Shown: positions 37,701-49,426, counted from the stretch's first letter. The stretch is 64,000 nucleotides of DNA from Varroa destructor (GCF_002443255.2 NW_019211460.1:37333498-37397497), one strand, 5' to 3'. Notes: generated from the letters alone by a model not told the origin. Made by a program: numbers and translations.

Positions 37701-40217
37701 TTACATAAAGGTGGGCGTAGGTTCGAATCCTAGTTTAGACACATTTCTCCCTGAAAATTCCAACAGCCCTGACAGCATGTCCTTGAAACAATACTACACA
37801 GAGCTACCGAGGTATGAGTCAGCTGTAAAAAAAATATTATATTTAGTTATGTAAATTTACTCGTATGCAACGAGTATCAGTCAATGAAGATTCAATGAAA
37901 TTCGACATGCTGATATATGGTTATACAAACACCCCAATAGTATGTGTGCTTTATTCAAAGCTATTAGCCATTCCAGAAAAATTAATCACCTATTTTTGTG
38001 GCAGGTTGCGTAATTATCAGTTCATGTTATGTACTAAATTTATGCGCCAACGATAATTTTACGTTATGTTTTAACATGCGATATAAAATTCTTATCTAGA
38101 TGTATATATTTACGTTAAGTGAAGTCTGCTTTATGACGGATAAAAACATATAGCTTCGCTCTCTCAGCCTCAAATGGTAATTATTTTTATGGATCGATAA
38201 AATCTCAGTAAAATGTCACCAGTTCATAATAATTACATGATAATGGACTTTCCTAACCACGCTTCTTTCAAGTACTAGCACTCACTGTAGGATCCAAACA
38301 ATGCTTAATTTAACTGTTAAAAGAATGCAAAACAGGTTCATATTGCTACATCAACTACGTACCTAAGAATGTACCAAAAATCGATAAAAGGTAATTCGAT
38401 TAAAGAGTTTTAATTAAATACTCATATTTAATTTTAGCATACACAAGCTCATTGAGTGTTAGCAATTAGCCGAGCCTACTGTATACATGCGTACATATAG
38501 GGTGTTATAAGAAAATACGGTTGTTTTTTCAAGGTATACTTGATTATTTACATTAATTGAACTTTTAACAAAAATTTTATAAAATGCTGTTGGGAAAATG
38601 TACCACACGCACGTAAGATACTGAAAGTGTCAGGTAAAACCACAATTAATCGCATCAAAGATAAGTTTAAGACATACGTTCCCAGATGACGTTGAAGAAC
38701 ATCAACGAGCTTGAAGAAATAACAGTAAAAAGGTGGAATGAAACATCCAAAAAGTCTATTCGACAATCAAATTGTGAGCTTGGCATCAGCGTCTATTGCA
38801 TTTCAAAACGTTATAAATAAAAAAAAAGTTACATTTGAAAAATGTCACAGGCTATTAATTCCGGATAAATGAAAATGGTATTGTGAGTTAGGAAAATGCG
38901 GAAAACACTAGTTTATAGGGAGGATCATTCGAGCGACTTCTTGGGGAAGCTACATTATAGTTATACGATACAAGTGACCGACATGACTGTACCCACTGTG
39001 AATCCATATATTTCGCAGAAATACTATGTAAATTTAGCAGGAATTAGCAATTAGGAATTAGGAAGCAAGCGACTAGCGTGACCATTTTAAATGGTTAATT
39101 TAATTGGTCAGTTAATTACATTTACTGGATCTGTTTTACCACGCGTGGTTTGGAATTTTATTTACAATAGAACAATGCACTTGCACTTTATTATCACGAT
39201 ATAAGAGCATATCTTGATGAACACATCTTCGAAACAAATGGGGGGAATGAGAAGGGCTTAATTTTTTGCAACTCACATAGTAATTGCATGTTAATCAAAA
39301 CTGATGTTATCATTTCAACTGTGCATAGATTTCTTGAATCCCCTATATACCATATGTATATATATATATATATATTTTATACATTATTTGTTATGCATGG
39401 TATTCAATCAATGTTTGCATTAGGTAAAACAACTTTAATATAGTTATCTAACTTAATACTAACCGATACTGTACTAATCCCTATGATCTATTCGAACAGT
39501 ACATTGACTAAATTTAATTTTAAGTTAAAAACTTCCAGTCTTATCTTAATTCATTTATGTGCAATGCATATTAGTGTTAATTCGTGTATATCGTTTTACT
39601 ACAGTTTGTTTTAAACATCTATAGTGCACACGCTTGAAACCAGTACAGGCATACAGAAAACTGTCGAACGCAAGAGATGACTGAACAATCGAAGTCACCA
39701 ATCCGGTTCATTGTGTCAAAGAACTTTAGCATAAAACATCTAAATATTCTGTGACTCGCACTTGTATATATTCGAAGTATCCGTTAAAAGTAAAGGTAAA
39801 CACTTATCATGATTCTTGCGCGGACTACAGTAAATGCACTGACCGCTTCGCTAAATTGCTTCCATACTTTTAGATTATACGTACGCTGATCAATTGATAT
39901 AAAAGTGCAGCTTGTAAAATCTAGTTTGCGTATAAGCGTTGTTCAAACCGCACTACCTAGGTAATGAAATGGTTACAAATGAAATCAGTTAATACTGAAT
40001 TAATGTCTGTAATAACTAAAAAAAATGACCTAGCTAATTATCACACCTCTTGGATGATGACCCGTAACCGATAAGTAGCGTCTTCCGAGATCTCTCTACA
40101 GGTGTCTTCTGGTAGTGCTGTTACTCCCACTGACTCGGCCATCATCTTCACCGACTCGACGCTCAGCTGACTCACGGCTCGCTCCTTCGCCGACATCCTG
40201 CGCTCATCAAGACGCAT
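31705..40217 (-). CDS. Taf6: TFIID subunit 6 (TAF6), six coding exons
   Basis: Core TFIID (and SAGA-type complex) subunit that pairs with TAF9 through a histone fold in RNA polymerase II initiation. Coding exons: 40217-40047, 34181-33990, 33679-33477, 33306-32523, 32332-32035, 31922-31705. All introns are GT-AG and phases agree. Using the ATG at 40196 (MSAKER) the protein is 614 aa; an in-frame ATG at 40217 adds MRLDERR. The histone fold spans about residues 10-80, followed by the diagnostic KNVEPLYGF and FIPFRFASGGGRELYF. The HEAT-repeat domain (about 195-440) begins ELSVEQQLYYKEITEACVG and includes DNHWALRDFA. The tail is rich in Ala/Ser/Thr/Gln, as in animal TAF6. Human TAF6 is about 677 aa. 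Intron 1 (5.9 kb) is the only long one and carries a transposon relic. The gene shares its promoter region with E2F. Confidence 0.95.
34754..34771. repeat. (AT)9 microsatellite
   Basis: Simple AT dinucleotide run in TAF6 intron 1. Confidence 0.9.
37686..37745 (+). mobile_element. tRNA-derived SINE-like fragment
   Basis: GTAGGTTCGAATCCTA is a pol III B box folding as a T-arm: four paired bases around the loop TTCGAAT (37718-37732). The loop is identical to that of the element at 41.55 kb, and both are followed a few bases later by TAGACA. No acceptor stem or good A box is present, so it is a remnant inside TAF6 intron 1. Confidence 0.45.
38497..38900 (+). mobile_element. Decayed mariner/Tc1-like transposase fragment
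   Basis: Three plus-strand frames each give part of a paired helix-turn-helix transposase N-terminus. Frame one (38582-38697) reads VPHARKILKVSGKTTINRIK, ending in a stop. Frame two (38722-38820) reads SKKSIRQSNCELGISVYCIS, the form of the second helix-turn-helix in Tc1/mariner proteins (xxSIRQLxxELGIS). Frame three continues KLHLKNVTG. Two frameshifts plus stops show it is dead. A start like a mariner terminal repeat (TATAGGGTGTTATAAG) lies at 38496. I see no catalytic DDE/D region, so the copy seems truncated. It lies in TAF6 intron 1, antisense to TAF6. Confidence 0.6.
39357..39375. repeat. (TA)n microsatellite
   Basis: TA dinucleotide run in TAF6 intron 1. Confidence 0.9.
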
Positions 40218-40983
40218 CGAACGTCGGTTACGGGGCCTATTCCAGGCCGAAACTAAGATTGAGCAGTAGTTTGCATACCGCAAATAGGACCGTCACCGTC
40301 AAAAACGGACGCACAATAGCACTTTTAACTAAACACAGATAATGTGGCTTACGATGTTGCTATTAAGGCAAACAATTTTCTAAATTTCAGCCTTTTTTAA
40401 GATGTTATAAACAGATATTTCACCTACTAGAAGTAAAAATGCTCAATGGCCATGGTCGCAATGACCAAAAAGCATTTACATTTCCTGTGTCGGCTTGCTT
40501 TGTGTCACTTGCGCGTCTGTGAATTTGTCTACTTCGTTGGATAATAAACACTTTTGAATACTGTCGATAGAACAACAATTTCAAGTTCGCACATTGAAGG
40601 CACGCACCTCGCATAGCACTCACAGCTACCGCCACAAACTGACTAACCGCTAAGCTGCCTCCTGCTATCTAGCTCTCTCCAATGAGCTCAAAATACCATC
40701 GCACAATGAACGCATCGCTCTACTGCGCGGGCGGCGAGATCTGCTGTTTGAAAGAAGCGTTTTATCAAAGTCGATTTCAAGTTATGTCTATAGTACAACA
40801 ACGTATTCATTGAAACGACTCATCTGCGGGAAGTTTTGAGTTTTATCATTTTTAGATCGGCCAGTGAACGAGTTCGTACGGGTGGATTGTGGTACTCCGG
40901 CGGTCCAATTCCTTAAAGGCTAACCAGTGAACTAAGCCGAGCTAATATAACGAACGAACATTTCACAGACAGCAACATTGAAT
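40218..40983. promoter_or_regulatory. Shared divergent promoter of TAF6 and E2F
   Basis: Only 766 bp separate the upstream TAF6 ATG (minus) from the E2F ATG (plus), so both promoters must lie here. There is no obvious TATA box near either start. GCGGGAAG at 40826-40833 differs by one base from the E2F consensus GCGSSAAA. A GC-rich patch (TGCGCGGGCGGCG) lies near 40.73 kb and a CCAAT at about 40.68 kb. The E2F start codon itself sits in ATATGGCGGC, like the YY1 initiator-type motif. Start sites are not fixed by sequence. Confidence 0.6.
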
Positions 40984-43900
40984 ATGGCGGCGGACCCTAA
41001 TCTTCTCCGAGCGGATAAATCGCTTGGTTTGTTAACTACGAAGTTTGTGGATCTTCTCAAAGGTGCTCAAGATGGAATACTCGATCTCAAGCAGGTACGT
41101 AGCTATGATTCAAGCATCGTTTTCTGTTCTGATTTGACCCCAACTAGTCACCGGTACTTCGGCGGGAGCCGATTCAAATTTGGGTTGGCCGCGTCTTGGA
41201 CCCGAATGAAGCCGCCAAGTTCAAATTTCACCCCTGACATGAGAACGACGCCAGATGGGCGGGGGCGATCCTCACGGTACTACTGAAGGAAGCCCCGATC
41301 TAAAGGAAATTAACGCCATCAACAGCAACGCTCGACCAGGTGTAGTCATATTTGTCAACAAACCACCTCATCTTGACGCTTAGAGTCAGCGACGTTCGAT
41401 TTGGACGGCGCACCCGCCACAAACAATTGTGTTATGAAGGGGTTTGCAGCCGTTCTAAGCGGAAGATCACGGGGTAGCCTTCATGTAGCAGTTCCCGTAA
41501 TAGGTTAGTGGGTAACGTATTTGCCTGCTAATCTTAGGGACACGTGGTGGTCTGGATTCGAATTCCGGCATAGACATACTTCGTTTCGTGCAGGGAGCCA
41601 CCAGCCTTACGGCGGCACCGACGTAAAACTCAAAACACATAGATTTCAGCAATGTGCATTGTGGCACTGTGCAAAAAACGAATGTATCTTCAGCAGGAAA
41701 CGTTTTAGCAAAAGAACCTTTTAATACTTACTTTGGTTAGCCGGTCAGAAATATACGGGGGCGAAATCCTAACACAAAGGCACTCACTACAATGTTGTTT
41801 TGTTTAGGGTCAATAGAAAAATCAATAAAGAGAAAGCAAGGTAAAGATGTGAGTCGAACATCAATAATCACAATAAGACGTACAGTTGATCATGGAGTTC
41901 TGGGAGGAACAAACCTGACACTTTCATGAACCACCCTGTACAGCAGTTAAGGCAGCGAACTAAGAGATGGCGTAACCTTGTTAACCATTAGTGCACTTTA
42001 TGCCTGTTAATAAGATAACTATATATTTACTTAAGGATAAGAAAGGCGTAGCACTTCAAGTACGTTACTAATTTTTGATAGCAAGTGCGCGTCTTTTAAA
42101 TGCGGTTGCAGACAAAATCATTACCGTTACATTACCTAATGTTTATTCTTACTGTCGTTCAGATTAGCGTTACTATCAAAGATTCGTATCAAGTATCTTA
42201 CGAGAAGTAAAACAGACCGTCAGTATCGTCTAATATCACAAAAAGAGCTATTGTATTTTTCAACACCTAAATTTTTTTTTAATCTCCTGGCGGTGATAGA
42301 GTTCAATGATGAGACGCTGTTGCTCATTCCTCATCGTTGAGATCTTGAAGAAAAAATCAGTGTGAACTTGTTTAGTGGATATCCAGATTCGAACATGGGC
42401 TACTTACTCATAGATGCTCGACTGATTTCACGTAGACGAAATTCTACTTTACGCCAACAATAGCTCAGACTGTAAGAACAGCAATTCCGGAACGTTTTTT
42501 ACTCCAACATTTCAACTAAACGTGGCTTAGTTATAATTACTAACCTAAAATAACAAATCCCAGCAATCGAATGACTTGATAGAATAAACATTACATGTTG
42601 CTCCATCTTGTGAGTTCGGCATGGTTACTCTAATTCTAAGAAATGGTTATTTATAAATTTTTCAATACCACAATTTTACTCTACTTCGTATTTCAAGTAT
42701 AAATTGAGGCTAAGCTTTTTTTATAATTGTTTAGGCTGTGGACATTCTCGAGGTTCGGCAGAAGCGCAGAATATACGATATTACAAGCGTACTGGAAGGA
42801 ATCGGGCTAATTGAGAAACGAACTAAAAACTCTATTATATGGAAGTAAGTGATCTTTTTCGTATGCTAGAAACTGTTGAAATGCTATATAATATGTATGT
42901 ATTACTGTGCAGCATCAGAACTACGATGTTTTCCGACCAGTTATTTTTGAAACTACGTTAGAGGACTAACGAAACAAAACTGTGTACTTCCAAATCTTAC
43001 GTGCATCAAACGCTCCTTACTGCTTCGTTTTTTGCTTTTTTATGTAGGGGCGGCGGTCCTGGATGTAACACGGAGGAATTGACACAGCGCCGCATCGAGC
43101 TCACGGCGCAGGTGGAAGAGCAACAAGACGTAGAAGAGGCGTTAGATGAACATCTAAAGCAGGTGAAACAGTCCATTCTCAATATTCGGTAAGTTTGTAA
43201 CTGGTTTACTTTTTCTTAATTTCTATTTTCTTCAGTAAAACGTGCAATTTTGTGTATAAAATAAAAAAAATTGGAGCTTTTAGTGTAAAATAGCGGCTTT
43301 AGCCAGCCATTACTTAATTTCTAACCATCATTCTCATTATACACAAGATTATTTGTAATTTTAATGTTTAGGATAAGTTATATCTAAGCGTGCATCTTTT
43401 CCCTTTGTCAGTGCTGGGACCCTCCAGTGTTTCTGTATAATGTTGTTAAATTTTTTATTACGCCACATTGTAATGCATGTATACGCCTACTTGGATTCTT
43501 TATTATTATATTCTTGTTTTCAGAGAGGATATATCAAACAGAGGAAAGGCCTTCGTAACGTACCGTGAGCTATGGGATGTGATGGGTGGCGAAAGCTTGT
43601 TAACACTGCAGGGACCTTTAGACACAGCAGTAAAGGTAAAAAGCCACCCTTGAATGGCTTTTTCCGATATTCGCCAATTGAAAAGAGTTAGAAGCTTTCA
43701 TGTTAAAAAAAGCTTCTTAAATTTTGATAAAAGAATTAACTATCATCGTTGTTATCTAGATTAACGGTTGCGTTTTGGTAAAATCGGTAACCTATTCTTT
43801 GAATGAGAGCTGTTGCATATTTGGTTCTTTCTTTAATCTGTTCCTTTTGGAAGGCTTTAAGCTATTTTTTTTTAGATAAATGAGAGTTTGATGGATTGTT

Positions 43901-45589
43901 TAAATAACATACGAAGTAACACGGTGCTTGTTTTAATAGAGCTAAAAAAATTCTGAGTTGACGTATAACTATTTAGCGTTACCTATACTCTTCTTTCTCT
44001 CGTTTAATATAGGGAAATGACAGAAGGAGATTCCTTCTGAGGTCTTGTGTCGCATACTTTTTACCTTACAACTATGTCACAAAAAGTCTATTACAAATAA
44101 AATACTAAAATATTGCATGTATTACTTAAATGTTTCTTCTTCTGCTTTACAGGTGATTGATCCACGTTCGGTTAGGGATAAAACAAACAATGGGTTCTGG
44201 GTACAATGCCGAAGCGATATGGGCCCGATTGACGTACATCTCATTGATCGCAAACCGAACGCACTGGCGAGTAATATAGCAACACTCGAGAGAAATAATG
44301 ACGAAACTTCGACGGGTGGAAACGGCGAAACAGATCAAAATGTAGGCGACGCTTTAGACAGCCTAATCAAGGAGACACTTACTGACACAGAAGCCGCACG
44401 ACTTAGCCCAGCTAAAAAAGTACGAACTGACCCACCTGAAGAGGAACAACAGCAGGTATCGCTCGTGTGCTGAGCAACAATGAGAACTAGATAATTATAA
44501 ATAGGTTATATATATGTATACATATATATGGTGTTTTTTGTTTATTGTCACGTTAACTAACTATGTATCCTGATCTGGAATATGATAAAAGTTGCCCCTA
44601 AGCCCCTGTTTGTTGATTTTCAGGCTACAATATTCATTATCAGAAATATCCAATTAATTTAAGCCTCGTTTTATAGGTTATTCTATGGTAGAGGATAATA
44701 AATAATCTGTAAGAAAAGTACTACTTTTTTAACGATTTGCGGAATCCAGATTGTCCATTTACAAAAATAGGCCAATTCCGAAAGTATGGCGATCGTATTA
44801 TCCTCGAAAGTAATAGTAGCAGCTCACAAATTCATGACGCACATAAATATATGTTTTGGGACGGCAATAACTAGGAAATATTTTAGTCGGTTTTTAGTAG
44901 CGTCGAAGCCATCCAAGGAAGGACGGCATCTTTAACTTTCTAACCACCCTCACTCACTATCGATTTTTGTTTAAGACCCCTGTCCGCAAACGGAGAAGTT
45001 CAACAGCGGCGAACGAAGGTCAACTGCGAAAGCAGGTCAAGAAGACAGACGACGACGACGACGATACAACTGTTATCGGCAGTACTCAGGTCCCCAGCGA
45101 GGAGGAACCGCACGATATTCTGAGGGTATTTTAACACAATTTTTTCGTTTTCACCCTGCTTCAGTATTTTTATTAGGGATATATGAACACAGATAAATTC
45201 ACTATATATCTTATAAAGCTAGTAGTTATCTATGTACTCCACAAAATTCAGGGTGTTAAGGTACTACTGCCATTTTACACTCATTCGTTATGAACGGCAT
45301 GTCTTATTGTGGCAGCTTACCATCTCAAATCCACAACGAGATGGCAAACTTACTATTTAGTAAATTTGCCATCTGCTTTCAATAGTATCTTACGCATCAT
45401 GTCAAGCTTTACAACAAACGTTTTTGTTTATTTTTGTCCTGTACTTTTCAGGCATTGATTGAGTACGATTCACTATTAACGTCAAATCCACCGCCGTTTG
45501 TCATACTCTCACCTGCGCCTAGCGAAAACGACTTTAATTATACGCTCGATCCGGCAGAAGGGATCTGTGACTTGTTTGGCGAGGAGTAA
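40984..45589 (+). CDS. E2f: E2F transcription factor, E2F4/5 (repressor) type, seven exons
   Basis: Cell-cycle transcription factor that binds DNA with DP and is held by pocket (RB-family) proteins. Exons: 40984-41094, 42735-42844, 43048-43188, 43524-43635, 44153-44455, 44976-45125, 45452-45589. Phases agree and the product is 354 aa. The winged-helix domain spans about residues 10-75, with [17 protein letters not shown] and the DNA-contact motif RRIYD at 48-52. WKGGGPGCN follows, then a DP-dimerising coiled coil (about 80-120) and marked box (about 125-195). A basic/acidic region includes a run of aspartates. The C-terminal [11 protein letters not shown] (341-351) matches the pocket-binding motif of E2F4 (LDESEGVCDLF) and ends only three residues before the stop. 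There is no cyclin-A-binding N-terminus, which fits E2F4/5 rather than E2F1-3. It is close in length to the smaller fly E2F2. I started at the first ATG because the preceding in-frame codons are TTG AAT. Confidence 0.94.
41485..41590 (+). mobile_element. tRNA-derived SINE-like element in E2F intron 1
   Basis: A T-arm at 41552-41568 pairs five bases (CTGGA/TCCGG, one G-U) around TTCGAAT, a good pol III B box. Upstream are a D-arm-like TTAGTGGGTAACG and CTGCTAATC, identical to the anticodon loop of tRNA-Ser(GCU). The anticodon stem does not pair well and there is no acceptor stem, so this is not a working tRNA. The sequence just upstream (41.1-41.5 kb) is unusually GC-rich for an intron and may be part of the same or another insertion. 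Confidence 0.55.
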
Positions 45590-46054
45590 AGTGAGAGGGC
45601 TTTCCAAGCTTCTTTCGGCCATTGTGCAGATACCGTGACAACGAGGAAAACTAAATTAGTTTGCCTGGCTTTTTCCCGTTTGTTGTAGTATATAATAGTA
45701 ATTTTGTTGCTGTAGTTTTTGCGGCTAGCCCTTCACTTTCTTGTATGCACTGCGTGAGCAAGTTGATTAAATTTTTTCCAAGCAAGCACGCAAATAATTG
45801 TAGCACTGCTATGCGTAGAGAGAGTTGGGCAACTTTCCTATTTCGTATAGAAACCTCCCTCTAGAACAGCATCTCAATGTAAAAATGAACATATGCAATT
45901 GTCGTCAGCGAGACTGTAGCAGGCAGTCCGGCGGATAGCTAAAGGATTGGGGAGGGGTATAACATTTGATGATGTATTTATTAATATGTGTCGGTGACCC
46001 GGGTGTTCACCACGTCGTTTAAGTTGTAAATACCTACAAAAAGATCACATGTGA

Positions 46055-46060
46055 AATAAA
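46055..46060 (+). terminator. Likely E2F poly(A) signal
   Basis: AATAAA 466 bases past the E2F stop codon, followed directly by AATAAT. It lies in the 1-kb convergent space between E2F and PDIA6. It is the first canonical signal I see downstream of the E2F stop. Confidence 0.5.
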
Positions 46061-46120
46061 TAATGAATGAAAACAAAGTATCACCCCTATACCGCCTCTC
46101 CATACTTTTATTTACATATA

Positions 46121-46139
46121 ATATATATATATATATATA
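46121..46139. repeat. (AT)n microsatellite
   Basis: AT run between the convergent ends of E2F and PDIA6. Confidence 0.9.
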
Positions 46140-46631
46140 CGCTTGTCTGGAAACAGCGTCTCTGCGCTCCATATCTGTGCCACGATATTCAGTGTCCCTA
46201 TTATACCCACGATAATAGTATAAACTTTCCACGCGAGAGCTATCTCTTCCATTTTTTTTTATAAAACTTTAATTACAAAACTACAATGGTACCGTGCTCC
46301 ACGACTTTGTAGATTTACAACAACGTTGTAGAACTACGTTGTCGTAGACATTGGCAGGAGCTGTACGGATTGAGGATCAAGTGGATTGTAATATATTCCC
46401 AACTGGTTGACAAAGCTTGGAAAACGTGTTACGCTGTCAGAACTGCTTTAACAGTTCAACGTTTTACTACGCAAGATTAGTTTGCTAATCTGCTGCACAG
46501 AATATAATATTGTGTGGCCATGTACTGTGCTGGACCAGCGTGGCCATCGGTGTGGAATAGTCTGGTGTCTTATTAAAACTTCGACTAATTATCATGCTGT
46601 TGGTATACGCTTTCATGACCAAGACGCCTTT

Positions 46632-49426
46632 TTAAAGCTCGGTGCGCTTGGCCGGATTAGGTTCATCGTCTTCAAGAGACACATCAGATAGATCAATATC
46701 CTCTGGTTCTTCCAATTTGCCATCTTTACCATCCCAAGCTTGGATCGGTTCGACCTTCGGCAGTTTGGCGCCCGCTACAGGTGCGCTACGGCCTCTTCCG
46801 AAGGACACCTCCCGAAGGAACTCACTGATGCCGTCGAAAGAAAAGGAGCCGCGCATAAGCGAGTATTTCATCTTGCGCGAGTTGACCACAGCTAGAGCTG
46901 GGTAGCCAAAACCGCCGATTTCTAGGGCCTCCTCGAGTTTCGGCTGAGCCATGGCCTCGGACCACAACCAACCCCACTTCTGCTTCTTGAATTTCTCCGC
47001 GAGGCTTTTAAGGTCAGTGATGAAGTTATTACGGCATTCCGATTGGCAGTCAAGTATGTGCGGTAGAACGGCCACCACACATAGTTGGTTATCAGTGCAT
47101 GCATCGATGAGTAGTTTTTCATTTGTGAGCTGAATTACTTCAGGCGGTGGAGCGTTTTCGAGCGCTTTCTCCGATGCCCAGGCAACGATGTCATCGGCAG
47201 TTCGACCACCGTTATACTCTTCGGCAGATGACCGATCCTTTGGTCCAGCCGGGAAATATTTGATAGTAGGATATCCGCGAACGCCATATTCCTGGGCTAG
47301 TTCTTGGTACACAGTAGCATCAACCGCACCGAGTTTCACTTGACCCCTCAGCTGTGTGGCCGCTTTAGCCCAGTGTGGTGCAAGATTTTTACAGTGACCA
47401 CACCATGGTGCGAAGAACTCAACCAGCCAAAGATCTTTCGAATCAAGGACCAGCTTTTTGAAGTTCTCTGCGGTTAGTTGCACAACATCTTTATCATTTT
47501 CAGATCCTCCTGTCCCAGAAGAACCGCTAGAAGAGCTTCCTCTGCCAAGCCTCTTGTTGACAACATTCTTCAGTTCTCTCAGGGCAGCGTCAACAAGTCC
47601 GTCAGCGGTACGTGCTCCTTGATACTCGATGGGTTTTGAGTTCCCAGGAATAAATATTTTGATCGTTGGGAATCCACGAATTCCATATTGACCACCTGTT
47701 TAGGACCAATCAAATACAGATTAGATAAATAGAAAAACCCAGCAAATGATACCGATACCTACGAAAGAATAGTACGATTATTAAAGGACACGGTTTATCA
47801 ATTCAGAATTTTGTTTAGCAAGAGATATTGTATTGAAGTGATTTTATCTTGCAAAAGAGAAGAACTAGTTTCGGAAGAACAAAGCTTCCAAGCATTATTT
47901 TTTAAGACCATCAGATTCCGATTATCACCGATTCTCTTTAAATATTACGAAATCAATGGTAATAACAGACCGATTGATTTATGTTGGTCCGCGTCGATAG
48001 CTCCAATTTTCACAACGCCTTTGAGAGCTCGTGCTGCTTTCTTATATTCAGGGGCCAGATTTTTACAGTGACCGCACCACGGGGCGAAGAATTCGACAAT
48101 CCAGACTTCATCACTGTTTTGCACCCGATTTCGGAAGTTGCTGTCTGTCAGCTGTGAGAGATAAGTATTATCTCAATTACTATGTCGAAACTTCTTGAAA
48201 CGCGATGTTATTAAAGACGTAAAAAAACCGATAGGAACAAACTAGGCCAACTATTTAGCCCTGGCCTAGGTAAAACGCTGTCAGCTTGTATTGACACTGT
48301 CTAACTAATCAGCTGAGCGGTCACACGTTCTATGCGGCAAAACATGATTTTTAATGACTTGTCGTTCTCAATCGTGTTTTTACCGTAAATCTACGAAAAA
48401 TCATTTCACGTTCGAAATATATTCCTGAACTCTACTAGTAAAATCAAAAGGATCATTATCATTTAGGGGCCAACTTGGCCTACAAGTCACTAAGAATCAA
48501 AGGTGTTGTAGTTCTTAATTAGAAATGATATATATATATAAGGGTGATTTATTGCTTGTGTTTTTGTTCTGTAAAATCAAGGTTTAATAAAGGTGTAATT
48601 CACGGGCAAAATAAAAAGGCGTAGAATCACGGGCCATGCCGTACACGTGCGCAAAAGCATGGATGTTATATTCAATAAAACTAACAACAAAGACAAAACA
48701 GAACCAATAATTCTAAACAAAATCTTTCTAACTTAGTCTTAAATGCATCGAGCCCTTTATTTGCTTAATTGTTCAGTAATCCAAAAATGGACAAACGTAT
48801 GCGAGATAACTATTTCCCAAAGCGTTCATTTAGACCCATGAAGCAGTTCTCCGAAAGAAGCACTAGTACGGGTAAAACCACTCTGATAGGATTTTGGTCC
48901 TTCGCCGTTTCCAAATATGTTCGTGGCCCTAGTTTACACGAGTAACTATTCCACCGAGTTGCATTAACGCGCATATATCGTATCACAACAGTCAAGCAAT
49001 GCAGAATTCTCTATATTCAAGTGACCCAAAATGCCTTTTGCTACACAACAATAATACAATACAAAATACTTATTGCAGGTTGAGTTTAGTTTCGCTAAGC
49101 CAACGTGTACTTTTGACTAAACCCTATACATAGCATCTATAAATAAAATCGCTGTATAAGAAAAAAGTTTACGCAGATGCATTTAGGATTAAGGATTTCT
49201 GCTTATACGTGGCAACAGTCAGAAATAACAGAAGGGATTGCGCATTAAACACCATCCCTTGGAGCGCGATGCGTCAATACACAACCATCCATGCTTCCCA
49301 ATGGAGCTAGAGATCTAAGGATTGCACTGCAAATGCACATACCTCAACAACGTCGTCCCGTGAGTCGTACAGTGCCGCCGCCCTACATATCAAGACAGAT
49401 ACCAACAAAAAGACACACCTCATCAT
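46632..49426 (-). CDS. Pdia6: Protein disulfide isomerase A6 / P5, three exons
   Basis: ER-lumen oxidoreductase that forms and reshuffles disulfides. Exons: 49426-49343, 48151-47971, 47695-46632; product 442 aa (human PDIA6 is 440). Exon 1 encodes a signal peptide ([17 protein letters not shown]) and the mature start [10 protein letters not shown]. Two thioredoxin domains each carry [12 protein letters not shown], with CGHC at 54-57 and 187-190 and the partner motifs GFPT and GYPT. A Gly/Ser linker joins them. The C-terminal b-type domain contains [23 protein letters not shown] and [11 protein letters not shown], as in P5 proteins. An acidic tail ends in KRTEL, so the ER-retrieval signal is RTEL rather than KDEL. 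The donor of intron 2 is a weak GTCTGT, but the join restores the family sequence [16 protein letters not shown]. An exact ER-stress element lies 160 bp upstream. Confidence 0.95.

Noticed and set aside
40978..40983. Upstream start (LN-M) for E2F
   Set aside because: The upstream codon is TTG; the first ATG at 40984 gives the expected N-terminus.
41490..41580. A working tRNA-Ser gene
   Set aside because: T-arm and anticodon loop look right but the acceptor stem and anticodon stem do not pair; a tRNA-derived repeat fits better.
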